This document shows positions 34,054 to 46,900 of a stretch of DNA of 64,000 nt, one piece after another. How positions within the stretch are numbered: position 1 is the stretch's first letter; every line of letters starts with the position of its first letter. The stretch comes from Heterotrichella gracilis. Lineage: Eukaryota > Sar > Xanthophyceae > Tribonematales > Xanthonemataceae. The DNA is taken from the NCBI GenBank assembly GCA_032358255.1, contig JAULBX010007885.1:1-64000 (forward strand), given 5' to 3'. Position numbers and translations under genes: made by a program. The notes under the pieces were generated by a model, which was given only the letters and a program-made list of their open reading frames with translations, did no database searches and was not told where the DNA came from.

Positions 34054-37000
34054 ATGGGCATGACAGCGACACTCAAGGCTTCCCACAGTGGCAGCAGACT
34101 CCAGCAGTGCAGCAGGTGCATGCCTGCTGCCTGTGCCATCCTGGTCCTGGTCCTGCTCAGCACATGCCACACAGCCACTGCCTCTGCAGACCGCAAGCTA
34201 CTCCAGGTGAGGAAGGTGCACCATGGTAATTTTGACATGCTGCATCCCACAACCTGCATGCGCGAGTGATCAGTGGGCGACCAGGTGAGGTGAAGTAGTG
34301 TTTTGCCTGATGTGGTAATATTTCTGCGCACCAATGATAAGGCAAATTACTGTCTTGCATTAATTAGCGATTGTCATGCACCAGTGATCGCTAATGCAAG
34401 ACAAATATTTTGCGCAGTGCCATGCCATGAGTGATCAAATGAGTTAGGCTAACTTGATCATGGCACCGCGCATTATACATGTGGCACAGCCTGCAAATTC
34501 TGCTAATGGCGCCTGGATGTGACTGGCATGGCCTATGGGAGCTTCTGTTGTATTGGCACACAGTGTATCATACAAGTTGTCACAAGTTGTATAAGTTATA
34601 CAACACTGATATACAATAGAAGCATCCCATGCTATGTACATAGTATGGTTGCACACAAGAGGATCATCATTACAAGCTCTGCATGCCATGCGTGGCTGAA
34701 AGTTTCTAGGTCCAAGAGCTCAACTCTGTCAGCTGCAACTCTGCTACAATAGCAATGGAATCCACATACGGATGCATCCTGTTGGGAGTGGGCATGAACG
34801 TTTAAATGCATGTTTAGATTTGACACACCCGGTGTCCTCGCAGGTTTCTTCCCCGACAACGCTACTCCCCCTGCAGGCCTTCACAACGCCCTCTGCCGCT
34901 GCACCAGCACCGACCACAGCCCAGCCTGCAGCCCCCACCCCCCAGGCGGCAGCCCCTGCCCCAGGGGTGGGTGGTACAGCAGGAGAGGAGCTGTTTGCTT
35001 TCCAGACCAGCGAGGTGGTGGACCCATGCGATTGCACCATCATTGGCGTGAGCGGGTGAGGGGCAGGCGGGAGTTGTGTAGAAACTGGTTTGGTCATGAA
35101 CACGCTTGCTTACCTCTTAAGGAATTCCATTATCACATCTGAGTCAGGGAGTGCCTCAACTTGCTGCTGCCTGGTACTAATTTAGTTGAGAACAGCTTGT
35201 TGTGCCCGGTGCAGGGTGACATGTATCACCAAGTTGCTGACCCCGGCGCCAATGAAGTGCACCTATCAACTGGCCAGTCGCACGCAGCCTTGCTTCTTCC
35301 CACAGCGCCTCAGTGGGGCCAGCCCTACCCACGCACCAACTGCTGATACTTCCCCTGTGCCTCTGCAGGAACACTGATGTGACCCCCCGCCTGGGATGCG
35401 CGCAGCACACCCTTGCCCAGGGTGATGACACCACCTACTGCTATGTGGTGGACCCAACGGCATGCGCCACCTCGCTGGATTCCAACCTGTTTGACGGGGC
35501 CCAGTGGCGCACCTGCGACCCTAACGTGGACCCGCCAAACCCTAGCAGGCTCAACAGCACGGTGCTGGATGTGATCAAGGCGGTGAGATATCATATCATA
35601 TGGAAGTGTACGGTGGTCTCTTTTCAAATGGGAAGGATACCTGATTGGCGCCTTGGCTTGCTCACACAAGCACGCTGGATTGCATGACATGTGACTATAG
35701 GTATGACGAGTTCCACGAGAAAGATGCAATGTGGTCACAAAAACCATCGATGGATCTTCTCCGTTTCAGGTGCCCGAGCTCTCCACGCTTTCTGCTGCCC
35801 TCAATGCCTCAGATCTGGCCGACCTGCTGGCGCTGCTGGATGACCCCAGCGAGCAGGTGTGGTTGGGAAGGAAGTGTCACAGCGTTAAGACTCTGCCAAA
35901 AAATGGAAGACTAGGAGGGATTGTACACGTGTCTGGTGCATGCATGGCTTGTTATTCCTTGAATTGGCTCTGAAGTTGATGCCGCAAATGCAATTTATCA
36001 AGGACACCTACGCACACGCGAGATGGTATACGGGTGGCGGCCAGGAACTCCGTTTCCTGCAGTAGCTCGTGCAACTTTTAGATTGCATGAGCACATGAGT
36101 TCATCCACACAACGTTGCCTTTCCCATGTCAGAAAGTGATTGTTTGTGGCCCCTTCAGGTCACCGTGTTTGCGCCCAGCAACGCCGCATTTGACGCAATG
36201 TACGCAACACTGGACGTCACCCCCGCCCGCCTGCTGCGGTCCCCCAAGCTGCCTGCGCTGCTGCTGTACCATGTGGTGCCAGGTGACTTCACCGCGCAGA
36301 TTGTATGTTGGAAATAATATGTTGAAATACCTCTTTTCTAATTAATATTCAAATACTCAGTAAAAAATAAGTACCCATATCTTTCTCTATCTGTGGTCAC
36401 CCACTGTGGTCTCAACTGCATCTCGAGATGATCAGTAGAGCACATATCTGTTGTTTGCTGCGATGCCAGAGTTTGTAGGCGAGCCTGGGCCCCTCGTCGA
36501 CTCACAGAAAAACTCTGGCATGGCAACGAGTTACTGGGATGTGCTCTTTGAGATGTGTAAAATATACCATTCTACTGGAGAAGCCCCTTTGGGAAACATG
36601 CCCACTGCTTGATAAAAAACCTTCCTACATTTCCTGCCCGCTCACAGGTTTCTTTGACAAGCAGAGCCTAACCACCGGTGGTGACACCACAATCCTCACA
36701 ACCCTGTCGCCATCCGCGTACCCAGACATCACAATAGGCAATGACCAGAGGTGAGACATCATGTGGGCTCCACCTGGCGCTGGGACCCATGCACACGAGA
36801 ACGTTGAACCCCTGATGGGACAACTGCTTAAAACCTGATAACCCAGTTTCCGCCTGTGTTCACAAACACACAGGCAGTTTGATTCTTTGTCAAAGCCAGT
36901 CAAGTTACTTTTTAGGTTTGCCTTTGGCATGGCTCAGCCTGCGCAGCTGCAAGTCTGTTGAACCCAACACCTGCACTGCGCATAGAAAGGTGCGGCAGCA

Positions 37001-39661
37001 ATGGCAATTGTGCTGGGTCAGATGCAGTGCCTCATCTTGACATTGGTGGCAGGGTGTGGTGGCAGATTGCTATCACCATCTGTCTACTTTTGCTCCCTGC
37101 CATTGCTGAACAATGGCTGCCCCGGCTGCAGGTTTGTGCAGACCCTGTCCTCCATCCTGCCTGTGCAGCAGGAGCGGGTGGTGGTTGAGCAGCCAGTGTA
37201 CCGCACACTGCCAAGGGGGAATACAAGGTAAGGGGCACGGAGGGGACATACGCACAACGGGTGCAGGTCAAGTGTCATTGTACGGGGTACGGTTGCATGC
37301 TCAACTTGACTTTCAATGACTGAAACCCGGTTGATATCTCATTAAATTATTTCTATGGAAATATATACGTATGTCATTTGATTAATGAGATAAAGTCAAA
37401 CATATAAGCTAAACATACTTAGTTTACATGAAATTTTATTATCGTGCAACTCCCCCTGCGTGCAGCGCCTTGACCACTGGCGCCACCGCCCAGAGCCAGT
37501 ACCTGGCAGGCAACGGAGTGATCCACGTCATCGACGGCGTGCTTGCGCTCAGGGACTCGGTGGTGCATGTGGCGGAGAGGGTGCCGGAGTTCAACATCTT
37601 CTCAGAGGCCCTCAACGTGACGGGCCTGGCGGTGCGTGGTTGCGGCATTGGCCCCATTGGCATGAGGGGCACAGTGACTGGCCAACTGCTGCTGCATAAA
37701 CTCATCCCTCTTTACCCAACTTGTAGGCATGCTGCAATGTTGGCTTGTCCAGTTGAGGCACGCAGGCTGGGACTGCTTTGGGCAAACCAGGCAGTGGTGG
37801 GGCTAGGCCGGTTTATGAAGGCCATCCACAAAATCTAAGGATGTCAAGATTCTTCTACAAATATGTACATCATTGTACATGTAAATGCATCATTGATTAA
37901 TTCAATTAGTAAGTTTACAGGACCTGCGCAGGGCATGCCCAGGAGGTCGTCCACCATATCTACTGCAACATTGCACACAGATCCCTTTGCCTCCACTTTG
38001 TAATACCCACACCACTGTGCCCCACCCACCCGCAGGACCAGCTTGACTCCAACTGCCCCAACGCCACCGGTGCCTGCCCCTACTCCCCGCTCACCCTGTT
38101 CATCCCAACCAACAAGGCATTCCAGGACCTGGCCGCCAGCGCAGGGCTGACGGTGCAGGACCTGCTGGACCTCCCCGAGCTGGGCGACATCCTCATGTAC
38201 CACATCTCTGACCCAACGCAGCTGGACGCGCCGCTGCCGGCTGCAGAGCTGGTGGGTTGGGGGTGGGTCTGGTTGGTTGCAGTGTGCTCATATGCTGTCC
38301 AGTGCACGTAGTCCACATTTGGAGAGGGTTTGTGACATGTCTGTCAGTCTTCAGCCTACTGTGCACCCACATGTCTTTGGAGCACAAAATGAAGGGTGTT
38401 CTTGTCTTTTTGCACCGGATGGGTGCGGAAGCACTCATCCACAATTGCCCTCTGCTGGGCTGGGTGCCGTCATGTTGAGGAGGACTGCTGTTTCTCCTGT
38501 GGTGTGTGCCTATGCTGTATACACCTGAAAACAATTGGGGTATGCAGCCTAAACACGAACTCTGGCGGAATTAGCAGCATTCTCTCAATATAACGCCACC
38601 CAGCCCAGCACAGGGTTTTCAGCCGGCAATTGTGGATGAGTTCTTCCGCACCCATCCAGTCCAGTCTAGTTTTCCTGTGGCAGGAAAACTAGAACACAAC
38701 AGTAGTGGCTGCAGAGCGTCACAGTTGCAGTTCCACCGATGGCATCAGCCACTTTCCGCCACCTTGCTGCGCAGTTCAACTTGCTACAAAGTCATTATGG
38801 CAATATGGATGAACATACTTATTGTGTGTGTGCTGCAGTCTGACGGCACCGAGATCCCCACCCTGGAGGGCAACAACCTGGCGGTGGTGAGCCTGCCTGA
38901 GGCCAGTGGGGTCATACCTGTGTCGCTGGGGCGCATTGGGGCCACGGTGATCAACATTGAGATAGCGGGGACTGGCGTGGGGCTGGTGTGTGCGCAGGGC
39001 AACGCAACGGTGCTGTCCCAGTACACCGTGGAGGTGAGGGGGTGGGGCAGGGGGCTTGTGGGTGTTGGATAGTCTTCTGCATGGCTATCATATGATTGCA
39101 TATCTCAGGGTACTGTTGGATTCAGCTATTGGGCTGGTGGCAGGGGTCTTTCTTGGAAGTACCCAATCAGGTAATAACTGAAATATCTTGCAGCAAGTAA
39201 GAAAATGTTGCCACAATAGTCATTACAGTGCAGCAGTCAATTCGCCAACCTTGCAGTGAGCATGGCAATCTGTTGCTGGCTGTCATAGTCTCCGAGGCTC
39301 AAAAATAGCACTAATCTGAGAGTTATGGCATTGGATGACATTGTTTGGCAATGAGCGAGGCACCATCACTGCCGCTGCAAACCATGGCCCATTGTTTTTA
39401 AAGTAAAGATGGTCACAGATGGTTTGGGCATGGTCTGCAGCGGCTGTCACACCAGTGACTTCCACGTTGTTTCACGCGCAGGCCTACAATGGCGTGCTCA
39501 ATGCAATCGATCAGGTGCTGCTGCCACCAGGGGTGAACATCACAATGAGCGCCCAGGGGGTGCCAGTTGGAGCGCCTTCAATGGCCGCAGCCGCAGCGGT
39601 TGCTGTGCCCGCCGCGGCACCTGCTGGAGCGCTTCAAGGCATTGACCCTAACCTGTACTAA
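34054..39661 (+). CDS. secreted protein with two fasciclin (FAS1) domains
   Basis: Eleven exons in phase: 34054-34206, 34844-35055, 35369-35582, 35770-35856, 36159-36282, 36648-36750, 37132-37227, 37466-37631, 38036-38251, 38839-39033 and 39482-39661; 581 residues. An N-terminal signal peptide (ACAILVLVLLSTCHTATA) is followed by an Ala/Pro/Thr-rich stretch that may be O-glycosylated, and then a Cys-rich segment. FAS1 domain 1 (about residues 190-370) has VTVFAPSNAAFDAMY, LLLYHVVPG and NGVIHVIDGVL. Domain 2 (about 375-560) has LTLFIPTNKAFQDLA, GDILMYHISDP and NGVLNAIDQVLLP. FAS1 proteins act in adhesion at the cell wall or matrix. The C-terminus is Ala-rich but lacks an obvious GPI signal. Intron 1, intron 7 and intron 9 each carry inverted repeats. 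Confidence 0.92.
34352..34402. repeat. inverted repeat in FAS1 intron 1
   Basis: GTCTTGCATTAATTAGCGAT (34352-34371) is matched by ATCGCTAATGCAAGAC (34387-34402), with a few unpaired bases and a loop of about 15 nt. GCGCA is found just outside each arm, suggesting a small foldback element. Confidence 0.7.
37335..37392. repeat. inverted repeat in FAS1 intron 7
   Basis: TATCTCATTAA (37335-37345) pairs with TTAATGAGATA (37382-37392) across an AT-rich loop. Confidence 0.6.
38418..38657. mobile_element. 240-bp foldback (MITE-like) element in FAS1 intron 9
   Basis: GGATGGGTGCGGAAGCACTC and what follows, from 38418 to about 38490, reappear as reverse complement from 38657 back to about 38580. One arm carries a ~10-base insertion. 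The inner region also pairs partly (TGCTGTATAC against GTATGCAGC). No coding capacity. Terminal inverted arms without a gene suggest a non-autonomous DNA element, but no clear target-site duplication was identified. Confidence 0.65.
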
Positions 39662-39667
39662 TCGCAC

Positions 39668-39689
39668 TGTGCACACACGTGTGTGCACA
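39668..39689. repeat. 22-bp perfect palindrome centred on CACGTG
   Basis: Both halves (TGTGCACACAC / GTGTGTGCACA) are perfectly complementary. It begins seven bases after the FAS1 stop and contains a CACGTG core. Confidence 0.85.
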
Positions 39690-39863
39690 CTGTCACTGTG
39701 GCCAGTTGGCAACCTTTGTGGCATGCCGCAGGTGGTGCATGATGCTGCAACCCTACCTTACACCAAACATTGTGGACCACCAGAGCCTCTCGGAGTTGCA
39801 TGCTGACATGATACTGGGGCACCGGTCAAGGCTAGCATTGCTGCTGCCACAGTAGACACTGTG

Positions 39864-39868
39864 TGTAA
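39864..39868 (+). terminator. candidate TGTAA polyadenylation signal of the FAS1 gene
   Basis: TGTAA lies about 200 bases after the FAS1 stop; a second copy lies near 40050. Use is inferred. Confidence 0.35.
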
Positions 39869-40987
39869 GTGTTATATTTTAGATTTTTAATTGCATAAAA
39901 GCTCTGTCAAAGTGTCGATTGTTTGGGAGTCTTGCAGTTTACAAGTTATAATGCATATATGCAGCCAAGGAGGACCCCCTTTTTGTTCACTGCTTGTTGA
40001 ACAAGCACTGGCAATGCCAACCACACTGGTTTGTTTTGACTACAGTCTGTAAAGCTCTGAGAGCTTAATATCATGCCATGTGAGCTTTTTACTGAAGGTG
40101 CCATGTGCCACAATGTGCTCAGTGGGCTTAGTCTGGTGCCTGCGGTTCATTGGCAGTGGCAATGTATACATCAATGACATTGCCAATGCAGTGGCTAAGC
40201 CTTTTCAATCCATATTTCGGAGTCATTATAGTAGATCTCATCCGGGTGGCCGGTCATGTTTATGGCAAAGTCTAATTGCGCATTCATTCAATGCGCTGCC
40301 GCAATCCGAATAGCATTCAACGCGCAGTACGAATTTAAACTTTTTAATGGATGATGTGCAAAGCCCCATGATGGGCCCTGCAGGCTGCCCCAGCGGGCTG
40401 CGGCCGTCGGTGTAAATGCGCAATATTGCATATTAAATGCAACAATCGTTCACACTGTCCTGTTTGGAGCAAGATGTGTCCATTTGATGATCAGTGTGTC
40501 ATGCGCATTGAAATTGGCGCCATGGCACAACCCGCAACAGGGTATTCCAGCTGAGACTTGACCACAATGACCTGGTCCAGTGATACTGATTCAGAGGCAG
40601 ATCCTTGCAAAACAAATGCAACGCCGCTGCGACAAGCAGACTCTTCCCGATTGACATCCAATATGGGTGCCTGGCCAAGAATTACTATTTAGATGATCTA
40701 ATTGGACGTGTGTACATGACCCCCCCGCACCTGCATGTGGGCGGCCTGCCAAGGCAACTTGAAGGTAGCTGCTACAGTGTCACGGTAAACCCTAGTGATC
40801 AGCACAATGGTGCTGAGCCTAACTAAATCTACACTGTTCCTACTGGTTCAAAAGTGATCTACAATTGATGCCCAAGTTGATGGTCCTAAATTGCGCAATC
40901 CGCTAACTCCTAACCTAGATGATTATAAGCCATGACCCTGTCACATGAATGGTACCCCATCAGAATGGACCCTCACTTGCTGTTCCT

Positions 40988-43900
40988 TCAAAAGTACTGC
41001 GTACTTGTGGGTGTGGTTCCGCTGCTCTCAAAGCCCCCCTGCACCCTTGCAAACCACGCGCGGCCCGCCCTGATGCCCCCTGTGTCGCCCGTCACATTCA
41101 GCGCTGTATCCCCCAGGGGGGTGGGATCCACCGAGTCCATTGACGCAGGAGGGGGCACATCCACCACCAACTGCCTGCGCACCAGCGGGTTGACGATGGA
41201 TGGGCGGGCTGCAAACGCGGGCTCATGCGGTGGGGTGAAGACCATGGGCAGGGGCTGCGTCAGGTAGCCATCATTCTGGCCCGGCAGGGGCGGCGCGCTG
41301 GGTTTGCCGTCGTCTGTGGTGCGCTGCCTTCCCTCCTGCGAGGGTACGCGCACCGCCATGGGGCGGAAGTGCACTGAGGAGCGAATCCACTCCTCGACTG
41401 ACATCTCCCCCTCGGGTGCCTGCTGGAGCACCAGCGATGGGGAGCTGCTCTCGGGCGCGGGGGGCGGGAACCGCTGCCCTCCCGGGGAGGGGAACGCCGC
41501 ATCAATTCCCCCGCTGTATGGGGCCCCGCGCACGCCGCTGCTGGGTCCCCCGCTGTAGGGTGGCTGTGTCATGTCGCTGCGCACGGAGAAGGTGTCGGAG
41601 ATGTCCACAGGGTGGCTGCTGACGGGTGTGTGTTGGAACACAGGGCTGGGGTAGCCGCCGGGGGAATCGGAGCGGTCGGTCTCTGTGAGGTGTGTGTAGG
41701 AGACGCCCGACTGCATGGGGCTGGGGAAGGCGGGCTCTGCCATGGGGCTGGGGAACTCCCGCTGGAATGAAACGCCGCGCTGCAGGGGCCCAGGCGAGTC
41801 AAACATCTGGCCTATTGCAATCCCTTGGTCGCGCATGGGCGAGGGCATGGGCTGACCAAATGCTCCGTTCATGGCTGCCAGCTGGTTGTTTGGCGGCAGC
41901 GCGTGCAGGCCCCCTGTGCCTGGCTTCTGGCCCGGCAGCAGGTTGGGGTTGGCGGGCGCCGCCGCCAGTGGCAGCGCGAATGTGTCGCGCACCTCATCCC
42001 TGAAGGGCTCACTGCACGCCTCAGGCACCTGCATTGCAACAAGTGAAATGCCTTAAAGCCTGGGGACTGGAATATCCCATTCCAGCACAAGCATTACAGC
42101 AGTCCATGGCGCTTACGCATGAACCATCGAGGCCCATTAGGCACCATGCATGGAGCATGATTATCCTGAAATAGTCAACCCACACGCGAGTGCATAACTG
42201 CGCGTGCAAGAAGCTTCAACAAACAGGCTGGTACTTCCTGCAATCATCTTGCGCCTCACCTCCGGCAGGTACACCGCAGAGTTGAGCACCATGGAGTCGT
42301 TGCGCCGCACGTACACAGCACCGCGCGCCTCCTGCCGCGGCTGTAGCACAGACCTGAAGGCATCAAAGTAGGAGCGGCCACCGGTGCCGGCATCCTCCAT
42401 GTCGCGGTCCCGCCTGATACCCAGGATGCGGCGCACCGGTGCCAGGAACAGCAGGAGCCACACCGCCAGCCCTGTCCAGAACACCGGTGGCATGGCGGGG
42501 TTGTGGATGAAGTACAGCTTGAAGGCAAGCACGTTTTGCACCAGCGGCAGCAGGCGGATGAGCACGTTTGAGGTCTTTGTGACGCGGTCGCTCAGGCTGG
42601 AGGGCTTCTGTGCAAAGCGCAGCGCGATGTACTTGTCAACCCAGTAAGACACAAACAGGCCTGCGAGGCGGGAATGAGGTCACGGGGACAGGCAGTGGCT
42701 TGTGAAAGAAAGCAGCGCATGGTGTGTGGCCACTATTCCCTCGTAGCATGCGTGCAATTTGTCCTGTCCATGATCAAATGTAAGTTTGGGCAGGGGCAGA
42801 TGAGGCTTAACCTGTGGCAGCAGGGGCAGAGAGGGAATCATATACTGGCTGCACTGCAATCCAATCCCTATATGTATGTCCAATCCCAATATTATAAATT
42901 ATTATCATTATAATTTACTGACATCATCGCCACTCCACAGCAATGCAAACATCCACCCGCATGCGCTGCCCCACCTATCAGGCCCACCACAGAGCTGATC
43001 GGCAGCACGGGCATATAGAACATTGCCAGGCCCAGCGTCTTGATTGCCGAGGCGTAGCGGTCCGACAGCGGGAAGGGCGCGGGCGCCACCAGGCGGTTGA
43101 GCATGGGCTGGGTGCGCGCAAAGTGCGAGAAGAGGCGGAAGTTTGCCAGCTCCAGGGGGTTGATGAGCGCCAGGGCAGGGGGGAGGAAAGCGTTGGTCAC
43201 CTGGATCCAGAAGGCCTGCTCCACCAGCCCGCCACGCGCGTACCTGCGTTGACAAGGCGTTGTTTCTAATGGCATGCACACCGGCCCCTCACTCTCAGAG
43301 CGGCAGTCACCCTTGCTTAACATGCACCACCCAGGTGCATCTTAGCAGGTTTCATTTAATTGTTCACTATATGTGTAATTTTATGATCCTTAGTAACCAG
43401 TGTCTGTGCCCGTGCCTGCTCATTGAAATTGCTCTGCATGAAAGGAATCATCATTCTCTATATGTGTGGACGCAAAGCCCCTGGGGCACGCATTCTACTG
43501 TGAATGCAACTCCCACATTCAGTGACGTGCGCGACCACATGCCTGACCCTGGCTGTACCATGTGCGCGTCTGCCGCTCGCTTGCAAACCACGCCACCAGC
43601 ACCGGCACCATGAACGAGTTTGCCAGGTAGAATGCCGACAGCTTGACCACCAGCCACATCTCGGCCTGTGTATGCGTGCGCCAGGGCTCGTAGTCAGACA
43701 GCAGGCGCACCACCTGGTAGCAGAAACTCCCTGTTAGTACTAAAAACCCTAGAGAAGGGTTCATTGGCAATGTCCAGATCACGCAGAGGAAAGCTGGCTA
43801 CTAATTGAGGCAGAGCACCATCGATAGCCCAACTTGTATAAGTACCCATATACGTGCATGTGTTTTAGTGACCAGCATTGCTACCATACCCACCTGTCCC

Positions 43901-46900
43901 AAGACCAGGTTGAGCAGCACCACAACCACCGCGGACAGTATGGAGATGGCGCGCAGGCGGGCGGCGTTGACTGCAGTGGACAGGCTCAGGTTGCTGGCAG
44001 AGGCGGCTGCTGAGGCCGCCACCTCGTAGCTGAGGCGCTCTTGGCGCTCGTGCTCTGTTCCCACCGCCAGGCCGTACTGCATGAGCCCACCCAGCGTGAG
44101 CACCGCGGTGGTCAGCAGTGCAGACACGGCAAGCCTGCACATGGGGGAGCAGGTGAGCTGCATGCGCTGTTACGACGGAAATACAGCCAAGTCCCCAAGG
44201 CACCCTCGTGGCATCTCATGCCCTCCCCCTGACATGGGGCCCATCACCATTTGTGCAGCGTTTTTGCTTGGCATGTACGTTACTGACAAGATGTGCAGGC
44301 CCAGTGGTAACATGCACCCATGTCTCTCACCTGCGCGCCCCTGCCAGTCCTCGCACCCCGACATTCTCCCACCAGATGTCTGTCGGCTCGGGCGCACCCG
44401 CCACCCGCACCGCCGCATGCCGCAGCCTGGGCGCCGCATTGGTTGTTCCCAGCGACAGCGTGTCCATCATCGCATGCCATGTGGAGCGGCGGTGGTCCAT
44501 CACGCAGTTGTTTGCGTGCAGCTCGTAGTTGAACACAGCCAGGGCAGTGCCTGCGCCAAGAACAAAACCCCATGCGGTACAACTTTAGTTGCGCACATTC
44601 CACACCAATCATAAAAGTCCACCATTTTCGGGGAAAACAGAATAAAAAAATATTTGTTTCAGTTTTAATTTCCAAAAATTAATCATATTCTATACGAATA
44701 TTGTCTTGCTTTCATTGGGTCAACCGACGGCAACTTCTTGCGGCAGCCAAGCCATGCATCCACCCCTCCGCTGCAAAAAGGGTTCACACAGGGAGCAGCC
44801 ATGCATGCTGGTCCCCAAGCAAGCATGGAGCACCCACCTGATTTCTGCATCTCCTTTGCCTGCAGCGCCACCAGCTTGTGGCGCTGCTGTGCGATGCTTC
44901 GCTCCACGCGCGATAGCTTGCCCATGCCCGCCCAGTACATGTAGTAGAACATGCCGCCGATGCAGGAGCGGGGGGGCAGGGGGGCCTCGTCCTGAAGGGC
45001 AAGCTCCTCGCGCTGCAGCCTGGGCATTGAGGGGGTGGGCAATGCTTGGGACTTGTGTGATTGTTGGATGAATTTCAAAGAGCAAACAAACTAATTTGAT
45101 AAATGCTTGTTATTGGAGATGCAGGGGTGTGGGATTTGACCGTCAATGTTCACAATCTGCCTGTGTCCACAGGATTAGCACATGGAGGGGTTAAACACAA
45201 GTGAATGCTTACTATCACCACAGCAAAACATTATCAGCGCCATAGCAGGTGTACATTTCCCACGACAGCTGGCGCGATGCCGCCCCCCTTCCCCCCTCAT
45301 CCTACTCACATCAGCTGCCCCAGCCGCGCCCCCACCCTCAGCCTGTCCCCAATGTCTGGCAGGTGGAACGCCTTGACCACCTCCCCGTAGTGGCTGCACC
45401 AGTCCATGAGCTCCTGGTCGCTGGTGATGCGCGTGTCCACGCCGTCAAGCAGCACTGCGTAGTCGCCAGCAGTGACGGTGCTGGCGTTGATCTGCTCTGC
45501 AGCAACAACCTGCACAGGAATGTGCATGGGCGGCATGAGGGTGACCGCTATACTAACAATTTCATGGCGTGTGGTCGCTATTAGTGGATGCACGGGACAC
45601 ACCTGTACCTGTGTACACTCTGAGCTGAACGCCACGATGTGCATGCCAAAGTGCGTAGCAGGGTGCACTGATCAGCTGTGACCCAAACCCTTGCACTGCA
45701 CCCTACCTGCTGCTGCTTGAGGAACAGCAGCCACACCATGAACGTGAGCTGCGCCAAGAACAACATCCACAGCTGGGAGGCGGGTACGTGCGGCGCTGCA
45801 GCCACTGCCGCATCATCTGCCCCCAGCGTGCAGCAGTAGCAGGGACCGTCAGGCTTGGCGGGGTCCTTCTCCTCAGGATTGCATGGCAGCGACTGCACAC
45901 ATGCACCCGTGGTGTTGCTCCACTTTGAACCTGCAACACAGCATGGATTGGTGCCATGGCTCACTTTGAGCTTGATATGGCACTACTGGATAAAACCAGG
46001 TATCATCATTGCTTGGATTGGAGCGGTGACCCAATGCCCTACTGGAGCCACCCAATCAGGCCATGGCAATGCAATGGACCAAATACGTCATGGCAATGCA
46101 GGGCATTCGGACATGGCATGATGAAGCTGTGCATGGTGATGCTACCTGGTGCGCCATCTTTGCAACCTACCTGGTGCAGGATTGTGCAGAGAATGGCACT
46201 GCTGGCTGTCATGGTCACTGAAGCGCGTGGGGTCAAAACTGCACCTGGCTGCGCATTCGTAAGGGCTGGAGTAGTCTAGGTCTGAACAGAAGGTGCCTGT
46301 CGTGCCCTCGGTGATCCAGTTTGCCACGCTCCATGACTTGTTGCACTGGGACACCCACTGGTAGTCATATGCCTCCCCAGCACTGGTATTGGTGGTCTGT
46401 GTGAAGCAGGGTTGTATCAGTGCAGCTGGGTGGATGATCGGGCTGGGTGAGCTTTGTTGTGAGGATGCTTGCTGCACGGTCTAGGGGGACACCCGGGAAC
46501 AATGGGGCTGCCCTTGGTGCAACAACTAGGGTTGAAAAGAGCTTGGATATGGAACGTGCAAATATCAGGACTGAGTTGAAGCTGACTGGTAATCTGGCTG
46601 CACTGCTGGAATGCATGCAACTAAATAGCTAGACATTCATGCGGGTCATGCATAACTGCTTTTTTTGGGATTTTTTGTGTGATCATCCCGGGGGTTATCA
46701 TATGGGGATGTGCCAAATATTTGGTGGCCACTTTTGAGCCAAAATCGCTGCGGTCATTGGGGTATGAAGACCCGAAACAGAACTAATAGGTCAAAATGGG
46801 TAGGGGCAACGTGCACTCACCCAGAGCGTGTAGTGCTCCTTGAACCCTTGTTGGTGCTGGTAGTTGTTGATGATGGGGTACAAGCTCAGTAGGCACAGGC

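Larger units (their letters stand above)
39662..40987. other. convergent intergenic gap
   Basis: This gap lies between the FAS1 stop and the end of the OSCA-like gene. It contains a 22-bp palindrome (39668-39689), TGTAA at 39864 for the FAS1 gene, and a short inverted repeat TGGCAATGT/ACATTGCCA at 40157-40185. No gene was seen. Confidence 0.45.

Noticed and set aside
35215-35300. Possible extra FAS1 exon (CRVTCITKLLTPAP frame)
   Set aside because: Joining exon 2 directly to 35369 keeps the phase; adding this piece leads to an in-frame stop before the next exon.
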